Assembly: GCF_001545035.1 (NCBI RefSeq)
Contig: NZ_FCOJ02000013.1
Location: forward strand, 1 to 64,000
Reading direction: 5' to 3'
Source of the DNA: Caballeronia glebae
Lineage (GTDB): Bacteria > Pseudomonadota > Gammaproteobacteria > Burkholderiales > Burkholderiaceae
DNA: 64,000 nt
A program made the translations under genes and the position numbers. The notes beneath the pieces were generated by a model that had not been told where the DNA came from, did not search any database, and worked only from the letters and a program-made list of their open reading frames with translations. Position 1 is the first letter of the stretch. Every line of letters begins with the position of its first letter. Of this stretch, positions 28,710 through 38,763 are shown one piece after another.

Positions 28710-29609
28710 ATGCCATCGACGATCCGCGCATTGCTGAAGCCACACGAACACGACGTCGGCGGCCTCATGGTGCGGCGCGTGCTGCCCGCGCTCGCGGCGC
28801 GCACCGTCGGACCCTTCATTTTTTTCGACCACATCGGTCCCGCAACGCTCGTGCCCGGCAAGGGACTCGACGTGCGCCCGCATCCGCATATCGGGCTCGC
28901 GACGGTCACGTATCTGTTCGACGGCGCGATCATGCATCGCGACAGCGTCGGCTCGGTGCAGAAGATCGTTCCCGGCGACGTCAACTGGATGACAGCGGGC
29001 CGCGGCATCGTCCATTCGGAGCGCACGCCCGAGGAAGAACGCGCCTCCGGCCAAACGATGCATGGCATTCAGACGTGGGTGGCGATGCCCGCAGCGAGCG
29101 AGGATATCGAACCGGCGTTCGAGCATCACGCGGCGGCGGCCTTGCCGCAGATCGAGCGCGACGGCGTCACGCTGCGGGTGATCGCGGGCACGGCGTTCGG
29201 CGCGAAGGCGCCCACGCGCACGTTCTCGCCGACGCTCTACGTCGCCGCGCAGTTCGCCCCCGGCAGCGCGATCACGCTCGATACCGAGCACGAGGAGCGC
29301 GGCGTGTATCTCGTGAGCGGCGATTTGTCGATCGACGGCGAACCCCTGCCCGAACAGCAAATGGCCGTGCTCGCGCCCGGCGCCGACGTGAAGCTGCAAA
29401 GCGCGAACGGCGCGGTCGCGATGCTGCTCGGCGGCGCGCCGCTCGACGGGCCGCGCTTCATCGAATGGAATTTCGTGTCGAGTGCGCGCGAGAAGATCGA
29501 CGCGGCCAAGATCGCATGGAGCGAGCAGCGCATGGGTCACGTGCCCGGCGAGACCGAGTTCATTCCGCTGCCGCCGCAGCGCCGCGAGAATCGCGCGCCC
29601 GAGGCATGA
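28710..29609 (+). CDS. Pirin family protein
   Basis: 299-residue bicupin. The N-terminal cupin holds the pirin block VGPFIFFDHIGPATL, then VRPHPHIGLATVTYLFDG with His ligands, and WMTAGRGIVHSERTPE. The C-terminal pirin domain contains TLYVAAQFAPGSAI and a final GGAPLDGPRFIEWNFVSS. Bacterial pirins are quercetinase-like or regulatory metal proteins; the substrate is not evident. The ATG at 28710 gives MPSTIRALLKPHEHDVGG; the longer frame upstream is not conserved-looking. Confidence 0.9.
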   Translation: MPSTIRALLKPHEHDVGGLMVRRVLPALAARTVGPFIFFDHIGPATLVPGKGLDVRPHPHIGLATVTYLFDGAIMHRDSVGSVQKIVPGDVNWMTAGRGIVHSERTPEEERASGQTMHGIQTWVAMPAASEDIEPAFEHHAAAALPQIERDGVTLRVIAGTAFGAKAPTRTFSPTLYVAAQFAPGSAITLDTEHEERGVYLVSGDLSIDGEPLPEQQMAVLAPGADVKLQSANGAVAMLLGGAPLDGPRFIEWNFVSSAREKIDAAKIAWSEQRMGHVPGETEFIPLPPQRRENRAPEA

Positions 29610-29688
29610 CCCGGGCGCGAAGCGCTTGAGAGTTGCGCGGATCGTCCCTACCTAACCGGGATAGACCGCAAGCATTAGGAGAAAACAC

Positions 29689-30537
29689 ATGGAAACGACT
29701 CTCGCCACGTTCGAGAACGATGTCATCAACGCGTCGATGCTCGCGCCCGTGCTCGTCGATTTCTGGGCGCCCTGGTGCGGCCCGTGCAAGACGCTCGGGC
29801 CGATGCTGGAGAAGCTCGAAGCCGAAGCCGCGGGACGCTGGAAGCTCGTCAAGGTCAACGTCGACGAAAATCAGGAACTCGCCGCGCATTTTCAGGTACG
29901 CAGCATTCCGCACGTGGTCGCATTCGCGGACGGACAGCCCGTCGATCAGTTCATCGGCGTGCTGGCGGAAGGCCAGTTGCGCGAGTTCATCGACCGGCTC
30001 GTGCCCGCCGGCGCCGACGCCGAACGCCAGGCCGCCCAGAGCGCGTGGGCGGCAGGCGAGTGCAAGACCGCGATCGACACCATCAAGGCCGCGCTCGCAC
30101 TCGATCCCGGCTATGACGACGCGCGTCTCGACCTGATCGAATGGCTGATCGCGGAGCGCCGCATCGACGAGGCGAAGGATGAGGAGAAGATGCTGTCGCC
30201 GAAGACGACGCAGGGCATCGACGCGCGCTACAACGCGCTGAAAACCGAGCTGGATGCCGCCGATGCCGCCGCCGATCTGCCGCCCGCCGACGCGCTGATC
30301 GAGGCCGTAAACGCGAGCCCCGACGATCTCGATGCGCGCTTCGCGCTGGCCAATCGGCTGATCGCGGGCCGCGATTACGGCGGGGCGCTGGAGCATTTGC
30401 TTGCGATCGTCGTGCGCGACCGCGCCTTCATGGACGATGTCGGCCGCAAGACGATGCTTTCCGTGTTCGAACTTGCCGCGAATCAGCCCGATATTGTGTC
30501 GCAATGGCGGCGCAAGCTGAGCGCGGCGATCAACTGA
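29689..30537 (+). CDS. cnoX: Thioredoxin-TPR chaperedoxin CnoX
   Basis: 282-residue cytoplasmic protein: a thioredoxin domain (residues about 5-110) followed by TPR-like helices. The active site is intact, FWAPWCGPCKTLGPML, unlike the E. coli protein, which has SQHC. Conserved cis-Pro is in SIPHVVAF. Family members hold unfolding proteins and pass them to GroEL/DnaK under oxidative stress. Here a redox role is also possible. AGGAGAAAAC precedes the ATG. It is convergent with tcdA. Confidence 0.9.
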   Translation: METTLATFENDVINASMLAPVLVDFWAPWCGPCKTLGPMLEKLEAEAAGRWKLVKVNVDENQELAAHFQVRSIPHVVAFADGQPVDQFIGVLAEGQLREFIDRLVPAGADAERQAAQSAWAAGECKTAIDTIKAALALDPGYDDARLDLIEWLIAERRIDEAKDEEKMLSPKTTQGIDARYNALKTELDAADAAADLPPADALIEAVNASPDDLDARFALANRLIAGRDYGGALEHLLAIVVRDRAFMDDVGRKTMLSVFELAANQPDIVSQWRRKLSAAIN

Positions 30538-30580
30538 TAACCCGCTGAAAACCGGCCGACGGTCAGCCGGGAATGAATCA

Positions 30581-30610
30581 ATGGCCAGCTAGTCAAGCTG
30601 GCCATTTTCG
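30581..30610. terminator. Hairpin between cnoX and tcdA
   Basis: ATGGCCAGCT and AGCTGGCCAT arms around a short AGTCA loop, followed by TTTTCGTTT. Lies between the convergent stops at 30537 and 30613. Confidence 0.8.
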
Positions 30611-30612
30611 TT

Positions 30613-31467
30613 TCAGGCCGCGCGCTTCGCCAGTTCCCGCAGGACATGCGCGGCCGCCGCGAAGCCGAAGCTCGCCGTCACGCACACGCTCGAACCGAAG
30701 CCCGCGCAATTGAGGCCGACCGGCCCGGAATATCCCGCGCCGGTTTCGAGATGCTCGGCGCCTTCGCTGATATCGCACGCGGGCGCTTCGGGGTAGATCA
30801 GCGGCTCGTCCGAATACACCGCGCTCACCTTGAAGCGCGCTTTCGGTCCGCGCGGAAAACCGTGTAGCTTGCGCAACTGGCCGCGCACCTTCGAGAGCAG
30901 CGGGTCCTGAATCGTGAGCGCGAGATCGTCGATGCGAATGCGCGTCGGATCGAGTTGCCCGCCCGCGCCGCCGACCGTGATGAGCGGCTGCTTGCGCGCC
31001 ACGCACCACGCAATGAGCGCCGTTTTGGTACGCACGCTGTCGATCGCGTCGATCACGTAATCGACGCCGCCGCCCAGCGTTTCATCGAAATTGCCCGGCT
31101 CGACGAAGTCCTCGATCTGCCGCACGTCGCACGCCGGATCGATCAGTTTGATGCGCTCGGCCATTGCCGAGACTTTCGCCTTCCCGTAGTTGCCGTCGAG
31201 CGCATGGATCTGCCGGTTCGTATTGCTTTCGGCGACATTATCCAGGTCGATCAGCGTCAGCTTTCCGACAGCACTGCGCGCGAGCGCTTCGGCAACCCAC
31301 GAGCCGACGCCGCCGATACCGATCACCGCGATATGCGCGCGCTCGAACGCGGCGAGCGCGGGCGCGCCATACAGGCGCGCGATGCCGCCGAAGCGCCGGT
31401 CACGATCGGCGATTTCATCGGCTGAGGGCGTTACAACGGTTTCGATTGAAGCATTCATGTCGTGCAA
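30613..31467 (-). CDS. tcdA: tRNA t6A dehydratase TcdA (CsdL)
   Basis: E1-like ATP-dependent enzyme that cyclises t6A to ct6A in tRNA; 284 residues. The adenylation motifs are IGIGGVGSWVAEALARSAVGKLTLIDLDNVAESNTNRQ, with GxGGxGS and the D-N-R-Q residues. Later blocks are DYVIDAIDSVRTK, GGAGGQLDPTRI and NCAGFGSSVCVTASFGF. A start at the second Met (about 31458) is also possible. It is a single gene facing cnoX. Confidence 0.93.
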   Translation of the reverse strand: MHDMNASIETVVTPSADEIADRDRRFGGIARLYGAPALAAFERAHIAVIGIGGVGSWVAEALARSAVGKLTLIDLDNVAESNTNRQIHALDGNYGKAKVSAMAERIKLIDPACDVRQIEDFVEPGNFDETLGGGVDYVIDAIDSVRTKTALIAWCVARKQPLITVGGAGGQLDPTRIRIDDLALTIQDPLLSKVRGQLRKLHGFPRGPKARFKVSAVYSDEPLIYPEAPACDISEGAEHLETGAGYSGPVGLNCAGFGSSVCVTASFGFAAAAHVLRELAKRAA

Positions 31468-31748
31468 ATGGATGAGTTCGGATGCATTGAAAGCAAACTA
31501 AAAGCTAGCGTAATGCCGCGCTCGTTGTGCTGCGTCAAATGACGCGCTTACAGGCGGCTGTCGGGCGTGCTAACCCGGCTTCCCGATCATGCAAAATTCG
31601 TTCGAATTGCGTATTCTGCCTTATCGAAACCATAGCCGTGATAGCCGTTAAGCGCCGTACTCCGCGACGCGCAGCACCTACATGGGGAATCGGGGCAAGA
31701 TCGTTTTACCTTGGCTATACTGACGCGACTGTAGCGCTTGCATAAAAA

Positions 31749-32390
31749 ATGACCACACTCGCAGACCTTCGCAAAAACTATTCGCGCGGCGCGCTCGATG
31801 TCACCGACGTCGACCCGAACCCGGTGCGCCAGTTCCAGACCTGGTTCGCCCAGGCGCTCGATGCGAAGCTGCCCGAACCGAATGCCATGACGCTTGCGAC
31901 CGTCGATTCGCAAGGCCGTCCATCCGCGCGCATCGTGCTCATCAAGGGCGCCGACGAACGTGGATTTGTTTTTTTTACCAATTACGATAGCCGCAAGGGC
32001 CGCGAACTCGCCGTGAATCCCGCGGCGAGCCTGCTATTCCACTGGATCGAACTCGAACGTCAGGTGCGTATCGAGGGCCGCGTCGAAAAGACGAGCGATG
32101 AGGAGAGCGACGTATATTACGCGTCGCGTCCGCTCGGCTCGCGCATCGGCGCTTGGGCATCGGATCAGAGCCAGCCGCTCGAAAACCGCGAGGCGCTGGA
32201 AGCGCGCGAGCGCGAGATGACCGCCAAATACGGCGACGCTCCGCCGCGTCCGCCGCATTGGGGCGGATATCGCCTCGTGCCCGATACCGTCGAATTCTGG
32301 CAGGGACGCCCGTCGCGCCTTCACGATCGCATCGTCTATACGCGGGACGACGCGAGCAATCCGTGGCGCATCGCGAGGCTCGCTCCGTAG
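31749..32390 (+). CDS. pdxH: Pyridoxamine 5'-phosphate oxidase
   Basis: FMN enzyme that oxidises PNP and PMP to pyridoxal phosphate; 213 residues. The FMN-binding block is [20 protein letters not shown] followed by SRKGREL. LEREVR-like [32 protein letters not shown] and [16 protein letters not shown], ending RLAP, are the family C-terminal motifs. The PLP-requiring enzymes KynU and GlyA lie elsewhere in the window. Confidence 0.96.
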   Translation: MTTLADLRKNYSRGALDVTDVDPNPVRQFQTWFAQALDAKLPEPNAMTLATVDSQGRPSARIVLIKGADERGFVFFTNYDSRKGRELAVNPAASLLFHWIELERQVRIEGRVEKTSDEESDVYYASRPLGSRIGAWASDQSQPLENREALEAREREMTAKYGDAPPRPPHWGGYRLVPDTVEFWQGRPSRLHDRIVYTRDDASNPWRIARLAP

Positions 32391-32492
32391 CGAGGCGCGT
32401 TGCACCGGAACGTTGAAGCGGCGAAGCGGCAGGCAGCACGAACATGGAGGCGCAAGCTTTCACTTGATTTCATCTAGCGCGGAGAAACAAGC

Positions 32493-33707
32493 ATGTTCTG
32501 GGAGAAGAAGCTGACGCAGTGGGTTGAAGAAGTGCGACACCGGGCCAATCTGCCCGCGCGACTGGTGCTGTGGGATGGCCAGCAGCATGATTTCGGCCAG
32601 TTCGCCGCGCCTCAGGTGACGTTGCACGTCAAGAGCGCGACCGCGCTGCCCTATCTGCTCGAACCGAGTCTCGACAATCTCGGCGAAGCTTACGTGAAGG
32701 GCAAGATCGACATCGAAGGGAAGCTTTCCGACATCATCAACATCGGCTATTCGCTCGCGAAAAACACGGTGACGAGTGCGGGCAAGCTCGCGCGCGTACG
32801 ACGCTACTTCACTCACTCGAAGACGTCTGACAAGAAAGCCATTCAGTACCACTACGATGTGTCGAACGAGTTCTATGAGCTCTGGCTCGACAAGAACATG
32901 GTGTACTCCTGCGCGTATTTCGAGAACGGCGACGAAGACATCGACACCGCGCAGCTGAAAAAAATCGACCACATTCTCACGAAGATTCAGGTGCAGCCGG
33001 GGCACCGTCTGCTCGATATCGGCTGCGGCTGGGGCGCGCTCGTGATTCGCGCGGCGCAGAAGTTCGGCGCGAAGTGCGTGGGCGTCACGCTCTCGGAAAA
33101 TCAGTTCAAGCTCGCGACCGAGCGCGTGAAGGCGGCGGGTCTCGAAGGCCAGATCGAGATTCGCTTGCAGGATTATCGCGATATTCCCGGGCAGTTCGAC
33201 CGCATCACGAGCGTCGGCATGTTCGAGCACGTCGGGCGCAAGAATATGCCGACGTACTTCGCGAGAATTCACGATCTGCTCGTCGATGACGGCATCGCGA
33301 TGAACCACGGCATCACCTCTTCCGACGCCGACAGCGGCGAAACGTCGCTCGGCGGCGGCGAGTTCATCGACAAATACGTGTTTCCGGACGGCGAACTGCC
33401 GCACATCAGCCTCGCGCTCGAATGCATGCAGCGTGGCGGGTTGGAGGCGATCGACATCGAAAGCCTGCGGCGGCATTACGCGCATACGCTCGACATCTGG
33501 GCCGACCGGTTCGAGGCACACGCCGAGCAAGCGAAAAAGTTCGTCGACGATGAGCACTTCCGCATCTGGCGCCTGTATCTCGCGGGCTGCGCGTATGCCT
33601 TCGAGAACGACGACGTGTCGATCTATCAGGTGATTTGCCGCAAGGCGGGACGCAGCGCGACGACGCTGCCGTGGTCGCGGCGGTATATCTACGAGAAGGC
33701 GCTCTGA
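32493..33707 (+). CDS. cfa: Cyclopropane-fatty-acyl-phospholipid synthase
   Basis: SAM-dependent enzyme that methylenates unsaturated acyl chains of membrane lipids, usually in stationary phase or acid; 404 residues. The N-terminal lipid-binding domain covers about residues 1-100. The catalytic part begins HYDVSNEFYELWLDKNMVYSCAYF. The SAM motif is LLDIGCGWGALVIRAA, followed by GVTLSENQ, ITSVGMFEHVGRKN and the C-terminal IWRLYLAGCAYAFENDDVSIYQ. The DUF72 gene follows with an overlapping or abutting start. Confidence 0.95.
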   Translation: MFWEKKLTQWVEEVRHRANLPARLVLWDGQQHDFGQFAAPQVTLHVKSATALPYLLEPSLDNLGEAYVKGKIDIEGKLSDIINIGYSLAKNTVTSAGKLARVRRYFTHSKTSDKKAIQYHYDVSNEFYELWLDKNMVYSCAYFENGDEDIDTAQLKKIDHILTKIQVQPGHRLLDIGCGWGALVIRAAQKFGAKCVGVTLSENQFKLATERVKAAGLEGQIEIRLQDYRDIPGQFDRITSVGMFEHVGRKNMPTYFARIHDLLVDDGIAMNHGITSSDADSGETSLGGGEFIDKYVFPDGELPHISLALECMQRGGLEAIDIESLRRHYAHTLDIWADRFEAHAEQAKKFVDDEHFRIWRLYLAGCAYAFENDDVSIYQVICRKAGRSATTLPWSRRYIYEKAL

Positions 33708-34795
33708 ACCACGATTCAAACCGCGTCGAAGCGGGCGAGCCGGAAGATCAGTCCGATCTGTTCGGGGAATCCGCGCCCGCTTCGGTGGAACCTGCGAAAC
33801 CCGCAAAAGCGCCGAAGCCGCCGAAGCCACGCGGCGTGCTTCCCGCGCCCGCGCAGCCCGAACTCGAAGCCCTCGCGAAGCGTCTGCCGGACGCGATTCA
33901 TCTCGGCACATCGACATGGTCGTTTCCCGGCTGGCGCGGCATCGTCTATGGCGACGAATACTCGAACAGCAAGCTATCCCGCGACGGCCTCACCGCTTAC
34001 GGCGCGCATCCGCTGCTGAAGAGCGTGTCGATCGACCGCTCGTTCTACGCGCCGCTCACGCTCGCCGACTACGCGCGCCATGCGTCGCAAGTGCCCGCGC
34101 ATTTCCGCTTCATCGTGAAAGCGCCCGCTTCCGTCACCGATGCCTTCATTCGCGGCGAGCGCGGCGCGCCGGACGCGGAGAATCCCGCGTTCCTGAACGC
34201 GCAAATCGCCATCGACGAATTCGTGACGCCGTGCATCGGCGGTCTCGGCGCGAAAGCGGGCGCGCTCGTGTTCCAGTTCTCGCCGCTGCCCGACGCGATG
34301 ATCGTCGAGCCGGCGCGCTTCATCGATCGGCTGTCGGCGTTTCTGCACGCGCTGCCGCCGCTCGAAGGCGAGTCGTGCTACGCGGTCGAAATCCGCGACG
34401 CGGTCATGCTCACGCCGCGCTTCATCCGCGCACTGGGCGAAGCGAACGTGCGCTACTGCATCGGCGTGCACGCGCGCATGCCGGACGTGCGCCGTCAGGC
34501 GAAGGCACTCGCGCTGCTCGATGAAGAAAAGATGGGACCGCTCGTCGTGCGCTGGAGTTTGCACAGCGGCTTTCGCTATGAACAGGCGAAAGCCAAGTAC
34601 GAGCCGTTCGACAAGATCGTCGATGAAGACCGCGACACGCGCGAAACGCTCGCCGAACTGGCCGCGCGCTACGCCATCGCGGGCCAGCCGGTCGTGATCG
34701 CGGCGAACAACAAGGCGGAAGGCTCCGCGCCGCTCACCTGCTTCGAACTCGCGCGCGGCATCGCAGAGGAATGCGAGCGCGCGCGGATCGGCTAG
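33635..34795 (+). CDS. DUF72 (YecE-like) protein
   Basis: Up to 386 residues, probably fewer. The DUF72 TIM-barrel begins about residue 90 with AIHLGTSTWSFPGWRGIVYG. It continues with SVSIDRSFYAPL, HFRFIVKAPASVT, FQFSPLP, CYAVEIRD and the end GQPVVIAANNKAEGSAPLTCFELA. The N-terminal about 80 residues are Ala/Pro/Lys-rich and low in complexity. No clean start exists: TTG at 33635 and GTG at 33671 lie inside cfa, and GTG near 33785 is internal. The biochemical function of DUF72 is unknown. Confidence 0.8.
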   Translation: MPQGGTQRDDAAVVAAVYLREGALNHDSNRVEAGEPEDQSDLFGESAPASVEPAKPAKAPKPPKPRGVLPAPAQPELEALAKRLPDAIHLGTSTWSFPGWRGIVYGDEYSNSKLSRDGLTAYGAHPLLKSVSIDRSFYAPLTLADYARHASQVPAHFRFIVKAPASVTDAFIRGERGAPDAENPAFLNAQIAIDEFVTPCIGGLGAKAGALVFQFSPLPDAMIVEPARFIDRLSAFLHALPPLEGESCYAVEIRDAVMLTPRFIRALGEANVRYCIGVHARMPDVRRQAKALALLDEEKMGPLVVRWSLHSGFRYEQAKAKYEPFDKIVDEDRDTRETLAELAARYAIAGQPVVIAANNKAEGSAPLTCFELARGIAEECERARIG

Positions 34796-34802
34796 ACGCG
34801 CA

Positions 34803-35372
34803 TCACGCCTTCAGGCGGTGCACGAACTTCTTGCGAAACTTCGCGACCTTCGGCCCGACGACCGCCGCGCAATAGCCCTGATTCGGATGTTGCGCGAAGT
34901 AGTTCTGGTGATACGCCTCGGCCGGATAGTAATCGTCGTCGAGCGGCACGACTTGCGTGACGATCTTGCCGCCGTAGACATCCTCCCGCTGCAACTCGTC
35001 GATGAGGTCGAGCGCGATCTTGCGCTGTTCGTCCGAATGCGTGAAAACGGCCGAGCGATACTGCGTGCCCACGTCGTTGCCCTGCCGGTTGAGCTGGGTC
35101 GGATCGTGCGTCGCGAAGAAAATTTCGAGAACCTCGCGATAGCCGATGACGGACGGATCGAACACGACCTTCACCACTTCCGCGTGACCGGTGCCGCCGT
35201 CGCAAACCTGCTCGTACGACGGATTCACCACCTTGCCGCCCGCATAGCCCGATTCGACCGACTCCACACCCTGCACCGCGAGAAACACGGCTTCGGTGCA
35301 CCAGAAACATCCGCCGCCGAGCGTCGCGGTTTCGGTTTTCGCCTGCTCGTTCTGCTGGTTAGGCTGGGTCAT
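34803..35372 (-). CDS. msrA: Peptide methionine sulfoxide reductase MsrA
   Basis: Repairs the S-epimer of methionine sulfoxide in proteins; 189 residues. The catalytic cysteine is in GGGCFWCTEAVF. Further family blocks are VESGYAGG, THDPTQLNRQGNDVGTQYRS and YYPAEAYHQNYFAQHPNQGYC with a likely resolving cysteine. There is no signal peptide, so it is cytoplasmic. It is convergent with the DUF72 gene across 7 nt. Confidence 0.95.
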   Translation of the reverse strand: MTQPNQQNEQAKTETATLGGGCFWCTEAVFLAVQGVESVESGYAGGKVVNPSYEQVCDGGTGHAEVVKVVFDPSVIGYREVLEIFFATHDPTQLNRQGNDVGTQYRSAVFTHSDEQRKIALDLIDELQREDVYGGKIVTQVVPLDDDYYPAEAYHQNYFAQHPNQGYCAAVVGPKVAKFRKKFVHRLKA

Positions 35373-35695
35373 AGGCGCAACTCCTCATCAAGTGCATGCG
35401 GCCAAGCCGCGGATCATGCATATGGATGCGTCCGGCCGATTCTTCAATCTTCCGGACGCGACGAGTCGAGCTTACTGGGTTTGGACTCGCCGCGCAGAAA
35501 GCCCCCGCGATGCAGAAAACTTGCTGCTGCAGTACGGTCATTTGACGGCCGGCAGCAGCCGATTCCGATAGAATCGACACAAATCCCCTGCTTTTACATG
35601 ACTTCTGAAAAGGTTCTTCCGACTGAAGCGCGACGCGCGGCCGGCTCGGCAGCACACGACACACTCGACCGCCCATTTGCCTGCTCATCTGCCAA
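35373..35695. other. Intergenic gap msrA/flavin reductase
   Basis: 323 nt between divergent genes, containing no supported frame. Presumably both promoters lie here; no clear -35/-10 pair or palindrome stood out. Confidence 0.5.
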
Positions 35696-36208
35696 ATGAA
35701 ACGCGCCAAATCTCCGAATTTCGATCCGGCCGCATTCCGTGCCGCGCTCGGCCAGTTTGCGACCGGCGTCACGGTCATCACGACGCGCACCGATTCCGGC
35801 CAGTTGGTCGGCATCACCGCGAGTTCGTTCAACTCGGTGTCGCTCAATCCGCCGCTCGTGCTGTGGAGCCTCGCGACGAAATCGGCGTCGATGCCGGTGT
35901 TTCGCGCGAATAGCCATTACGTGGTGAACGTGCTCGCGGCGTCGCAAATCGACCTGTGCCGGCGTTTCGCCACGGTCAAGGGCGACCGTTTCGCGGGCGT
36001 CTCGCACGCCGCCGGCGACACGGGCATGCCGGTGCTCGACGGCGCGCTCGCGTGGTTCGAATGCCACAATCGCAGCCGCTACGACGAAGGCGATCACGTG
36101 ATCTTCGTCGGCGAAGTGGAGCGTTGCGGCGTGCGCGAAGACGCGGGCGACGTCGCGCCGCTCGTCTTCCAGGCGGGCGGCTTCCATACGCTGGGGCCGA
36201 TCGAATAA
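35696..36208 (+). CDS. Flavin reductase-like FMN-binding protein
   Basis: 170-residue protein of the flavin_reduct family (HpaC/DIM6 type). Core blocks are AALGQFATGVTVITTR, LVGITASSFNSVSLNPPLVLWSL and HYVVNVLAASQIDLCRRFA, ending DHVIFVGEVERC and PLVFQAGGFHTLG. Such proteins reduce FMN or FAD with NAD(P)H for a partner monooxygenase. No partner gene is adjacent, so the role is open. It is convergent with kynR over 4 nt. Confidence 0.9.
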   Translation: MKRAKSPNFDPAAFRAALGQFATGVTVITTRTDSGQLVGITASSFNSVSLNPPLVLWSLATKSASMPVFRANSHYVVNVLAASQIDLCRRFATVKGDRFAGVSHAAGDTGMPVLDGALAWFECHNRSRYDEGDHVIFVGEVERCGVREDAGDVAPLVFQAGGFHTLGPIE

Positions 36209-36212
36209 GACC

Positions 36213-36716
36213 TCAGGGCGCGTGCGGGCGCCCCGGCTGCTCGATCAGCGCGACCGGCACGCCCGCGTCGTCTTTCATCGTCTGCAGCACGATGTTCGAG
36301 CGGATGTCGATCACGCCGGGCGCCTTGTAGAGCTTCGAGAGAATGAAGTCGGAATAGTGCTTGAGGTTGTGCGCGAGCACGCGCAGCACGTAATGCGTGT
36401 CGCCCGTGACGACGAACGCGCCGACCACTTCAGGCCATTCGCGCACGGCGGCGGCGAACTTCTCGTGCCAGTTTTCCTGGTCGTTGCGCATCGAGACGTG
36501 GACGAACGCTTCCAGTTCGATGCCAAGCCGCTCGCGGTCGAGGCACGCGCGATAGCTCGCGATCACCCCTTCCTCTTCCAGCAGCCGCATTCGGCGCAGA
36601 CACGCCGACGGCGAGAGCGAGATTCGCTCCGCCAGGTCCAGGTTACTGATCCGTCCATCTTCCTGCAGTACCGCCAGAATTCGGCAATCCGTTGCATCGA
36701 GCGTGAATCCGGTCAT
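36213..36716 (-). CDS. kynR: Lrp/AsnC family regulator, probable KynR
   Basis: 167-residue regulator. Winged helix at residues about 8-60 (DATDCRILAVLQEDGRISNLDLAERISLSPSACLRRMRLLEEEGVI) and an AsnC/RAM ligand domain at about 70-150. It is divergent from kynB across 132 nt. In Pseudomonas and Burkholderia the Lrp-type KynR beside kynBUA is known to respond to kynurenine and activate the operon, so the same role is inferred from position. Confidence 0.85.
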   Translation of the reverse strand: MTGFTLDATDCRILAVLQEDGRISNLDLAERISLSPSACLRRMRLLEEEGVIASYRACLDRERLGIELEAFVHVSMRNDQENWHEKFAAAVREWPEVVGAFVVTGDTHYVLRVLAHNLKHYSDFILSKLYKAPGVIDIRSNIVLQTMKDDAGVPVALIEQPGRPHAP

Positions 36717-36848
36717 TTTTGAGTCCCCTAGCCCGTTTCATCGAATTATGTTCTAAGCGCGACACTTTTGGGTGGTTATTTCGCAAGCACCTTTCGAGAT
36801 AACGCGACTATGATTTGACGCATATCCACGCTTTCTGCTAGGCGCGTC

Positions 36849-37475
36849 ATGACGCTTCTGGACATTTCTCCGCCGATCAATACCGAAACACCCGTTTGGC
36901 CGGGCGATACGCCGGTCGGTATCGAGCGCGTGTGGCGCATGGAGGCGGGCTCGCCCGTCAACGTCGCGCGGCTCACGCTTTCGCCGCATACCGGCGCGCA
37001 TGCCGACGCGCCGCTTCACTACGACGAACATGGCCAGCCGATCGGCGATGTCGCGCTGGACACGTACATCGGTGCGTGCCGGGTCGTGCACTGCATCGGC
37101 GCGTCGCCGCTCGTCACGCCCGGGCACGTCGCCGCGCATCTCGACGGCATCCCGGCGCGCGTTTTGTTTCGCACCTACGCGAACGCGCCGCTCGACGCGT
37201 GGGACAGCGCTTTCACCGCCGTCGCGCCCGAAACCATCGACTTGCTGGCCGAGAAAGGCGTGAAGCTCATCGGCATCGATACGCCTTCGCTCGATCCGCA
37301 AGACTCGAAGACGATGGATGCGCACAAGCGCATCCGCGCGCACGGCATGGCGATTCTCGAAGGCCTCGTGCTCGATGCCGTCGCGCCGGGCGATTACGAA
37401 CTGATCGCGCTGCCGCTGAAATTCACGACGCTCGATGCGAGTCCCGTTCGCGCCGTCCTGCGTCCGCTTTCCTGA
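36849..37475 (+). CDS. kynB: Kynurenine formamidase (arylformamidase)
   Basis: Hydrolyses N-formylkynurenine to kynurenine and formate, step two of tryptophan breakdown to anthranilate; 208 residues. The bacterial cyclase-like family motif [12 protein letters not shown] supplies metal ligands. Other family segments are [30 protein letters not shown] and HAKRI-like [16 protein letters not shown]. The stop overlaps an ATG of kynU (TGATG). Confidence 0.95.
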   Translation: MTLLDISPPINTETPVWPGDTPVGIERVWRMEAGSPVNVARLTLSPHTGAHADAPLHYDEHGQPIGDVALDTYIGACRVVHCIGASPLVTPGHVAAHLDGIPARVLFRTYANAPLDAWDSAFTAVAPETIDLLAEKGVKLIGIDTPSLDPQDSKTMDAHKRIRAHGMAILEGLVLDAVAPGDYELIALPLKFTTLDASPVRAVLRPLS

Positions 37476-37501
37476 TGATCTTCAAATTTATGGACTTTTC
37501 G

Positions 37502-38752
37502 ATGAAACATCGTGACGAAGCCGCGGCGCTCGACCGCGACGATCCGCTCGGCGCCTTGCGCGACCAGTTCGCCCTCGCCGACGGTGTGATCTATCTCGAC
37601 GGCAACTCGCTCGGCGTGCCGCCGAAAGCCGCCGCCGCGCGCGCCGCCGACGTCATCGCCGCCGAATGGGGCGAAGGATTGATCCGCAGCTGGAACACGG
37701 CCGGCTGGTTCGCGCTGCCCAAGCGCCTCGGCAACAAGTTGGCGCCGCTGATCGGCGCGGGCGAGGACGAAGTCGTCGTCACGGACACGATTTCCGCGAA
37801 TCTCTTCAAGATTCTCTCGGCCGCGCTCAAGTTCGCGAACGAGCGCGATCCGAAGCGCCGCGTGATCGTCTCCGAACGTTCGAACTTTCCGACCGATCTC
37901 TATATCGCGCAGGGTTTGATCGAGCAACTGGATCGCGGCTACGAGCTGCGTCTCGTCGACGATCCGTCGGAACTGTCCACGGCCATCGACGAGAACACCG
38001 CGATCGCGATGATCACGCACGTCAATTACCGCAGCGGCTACATGCACGACATGGCGGCGTTGACCGAGACGATTCATCGCGCGGGCGCGCTCGCCGTCTG
38101 GGATCTGGCGCATTCGGCGGGCGCGGTGCCGGTGGATCTGAACGGCGTCGGCGCGGATTACGCCGTTGGATGCACGTACAAGTATCTGAACGGCGGGCCG
38201 GGCTCGCCCGCGTTCGTCTGGGTGCCCAAGCGCCATCAGAATGCGTTCTCGCAGCCGCTTTCCGGCTGGTGGGGGCACAAGAAACCGTTCGAGATGGACC
38301 CGGTGTATCGGCCGGACGACGGCATCGGCCGCTTTCTTTGCGGCACGCAGCCGATCGTGTCGATGTCGCTCGTCGAATGCGGGCTCGACGTGTTTCTGAA
38401 AACCGACATGCAGGCGCTGCGCCGCAAGTCGCTCGCGCTGAGCGACCTGTTCATCGCGCTGGTCGAGCAGCGTTGCGGCCAATTCCCGCTGTCGCTCGCG
38501 ACGCCGCGCGATCACGCACAACGCGGTTCGCAGGCGAGCTTCGAGCATCCGAATGGCTACGAGGTAATGCAGGCGCTGATCGCGCGCGGCGTGATCGGCG
38601 ATTATCGCGAGCCGCGCATCCTGCGTTTCGGCTTCACGCCGCTCTACACGCGTTTCGTCGATGTGTGGGACGCCGTGGAAATCCTGCGCGACGTGCTCGC
38701 GACCGAAAGCTGGCGCGCGCCCGAGTTCGCCGAGCGCGCATCGGTGACTTGA
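37502..38752 (+). CDS. kynU: Kynureninase
   Basis: PLP enzyme that cleaves kynurenine to anthranilate and alanine; 416 residues from the ATG at 37502, the same length as the Pseudomonas enzyme. ATGs at 37475 (overlapping the kynB stop) and 37490 share the frame. Conserved blocks are [53 protein letters not shown] and the PLP-lysine segment [15 protein letters not shown]. It ends 11 nt before kynA. Confidence 0.95.
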   Translation: MKHRDEAAALDRDDPLGALRDQFALADGVIYLDGNSLGVPPKAAAARAADVIAAEWGEGLIRSWNTAGWFALPKRLGNKLAPLIGAGEDEVVVTDTISANLFKILSAALKFANERDPKRRVIVSERSNFPTDLYIAQGLIEQLDRGYELRLVDDPSELSTAIDENTAIAMITHVNYRSGYMHDMAALTETIHRAGALAVWDLAHSAGAVPVDLNGVGADYAVGCTYKYLNGGPGSPAFVWVPKRHQNAFSQPLSGWWGHKKPFEMDPVYRPDDGIGRFLCGTQPIVSMSLVECGLDVFLKTDMQALRRKSLALSDLFIALVEQRCGQFPLSLATPRDHAQRGSQASFEHPNGYEVMQALIARGVIGDYREPRILRFGFTPLYTRFVDVWDAVEILRDVLATESWRAPEFAERASVT

Positions 38753-38763
38753 GGACGACGATC

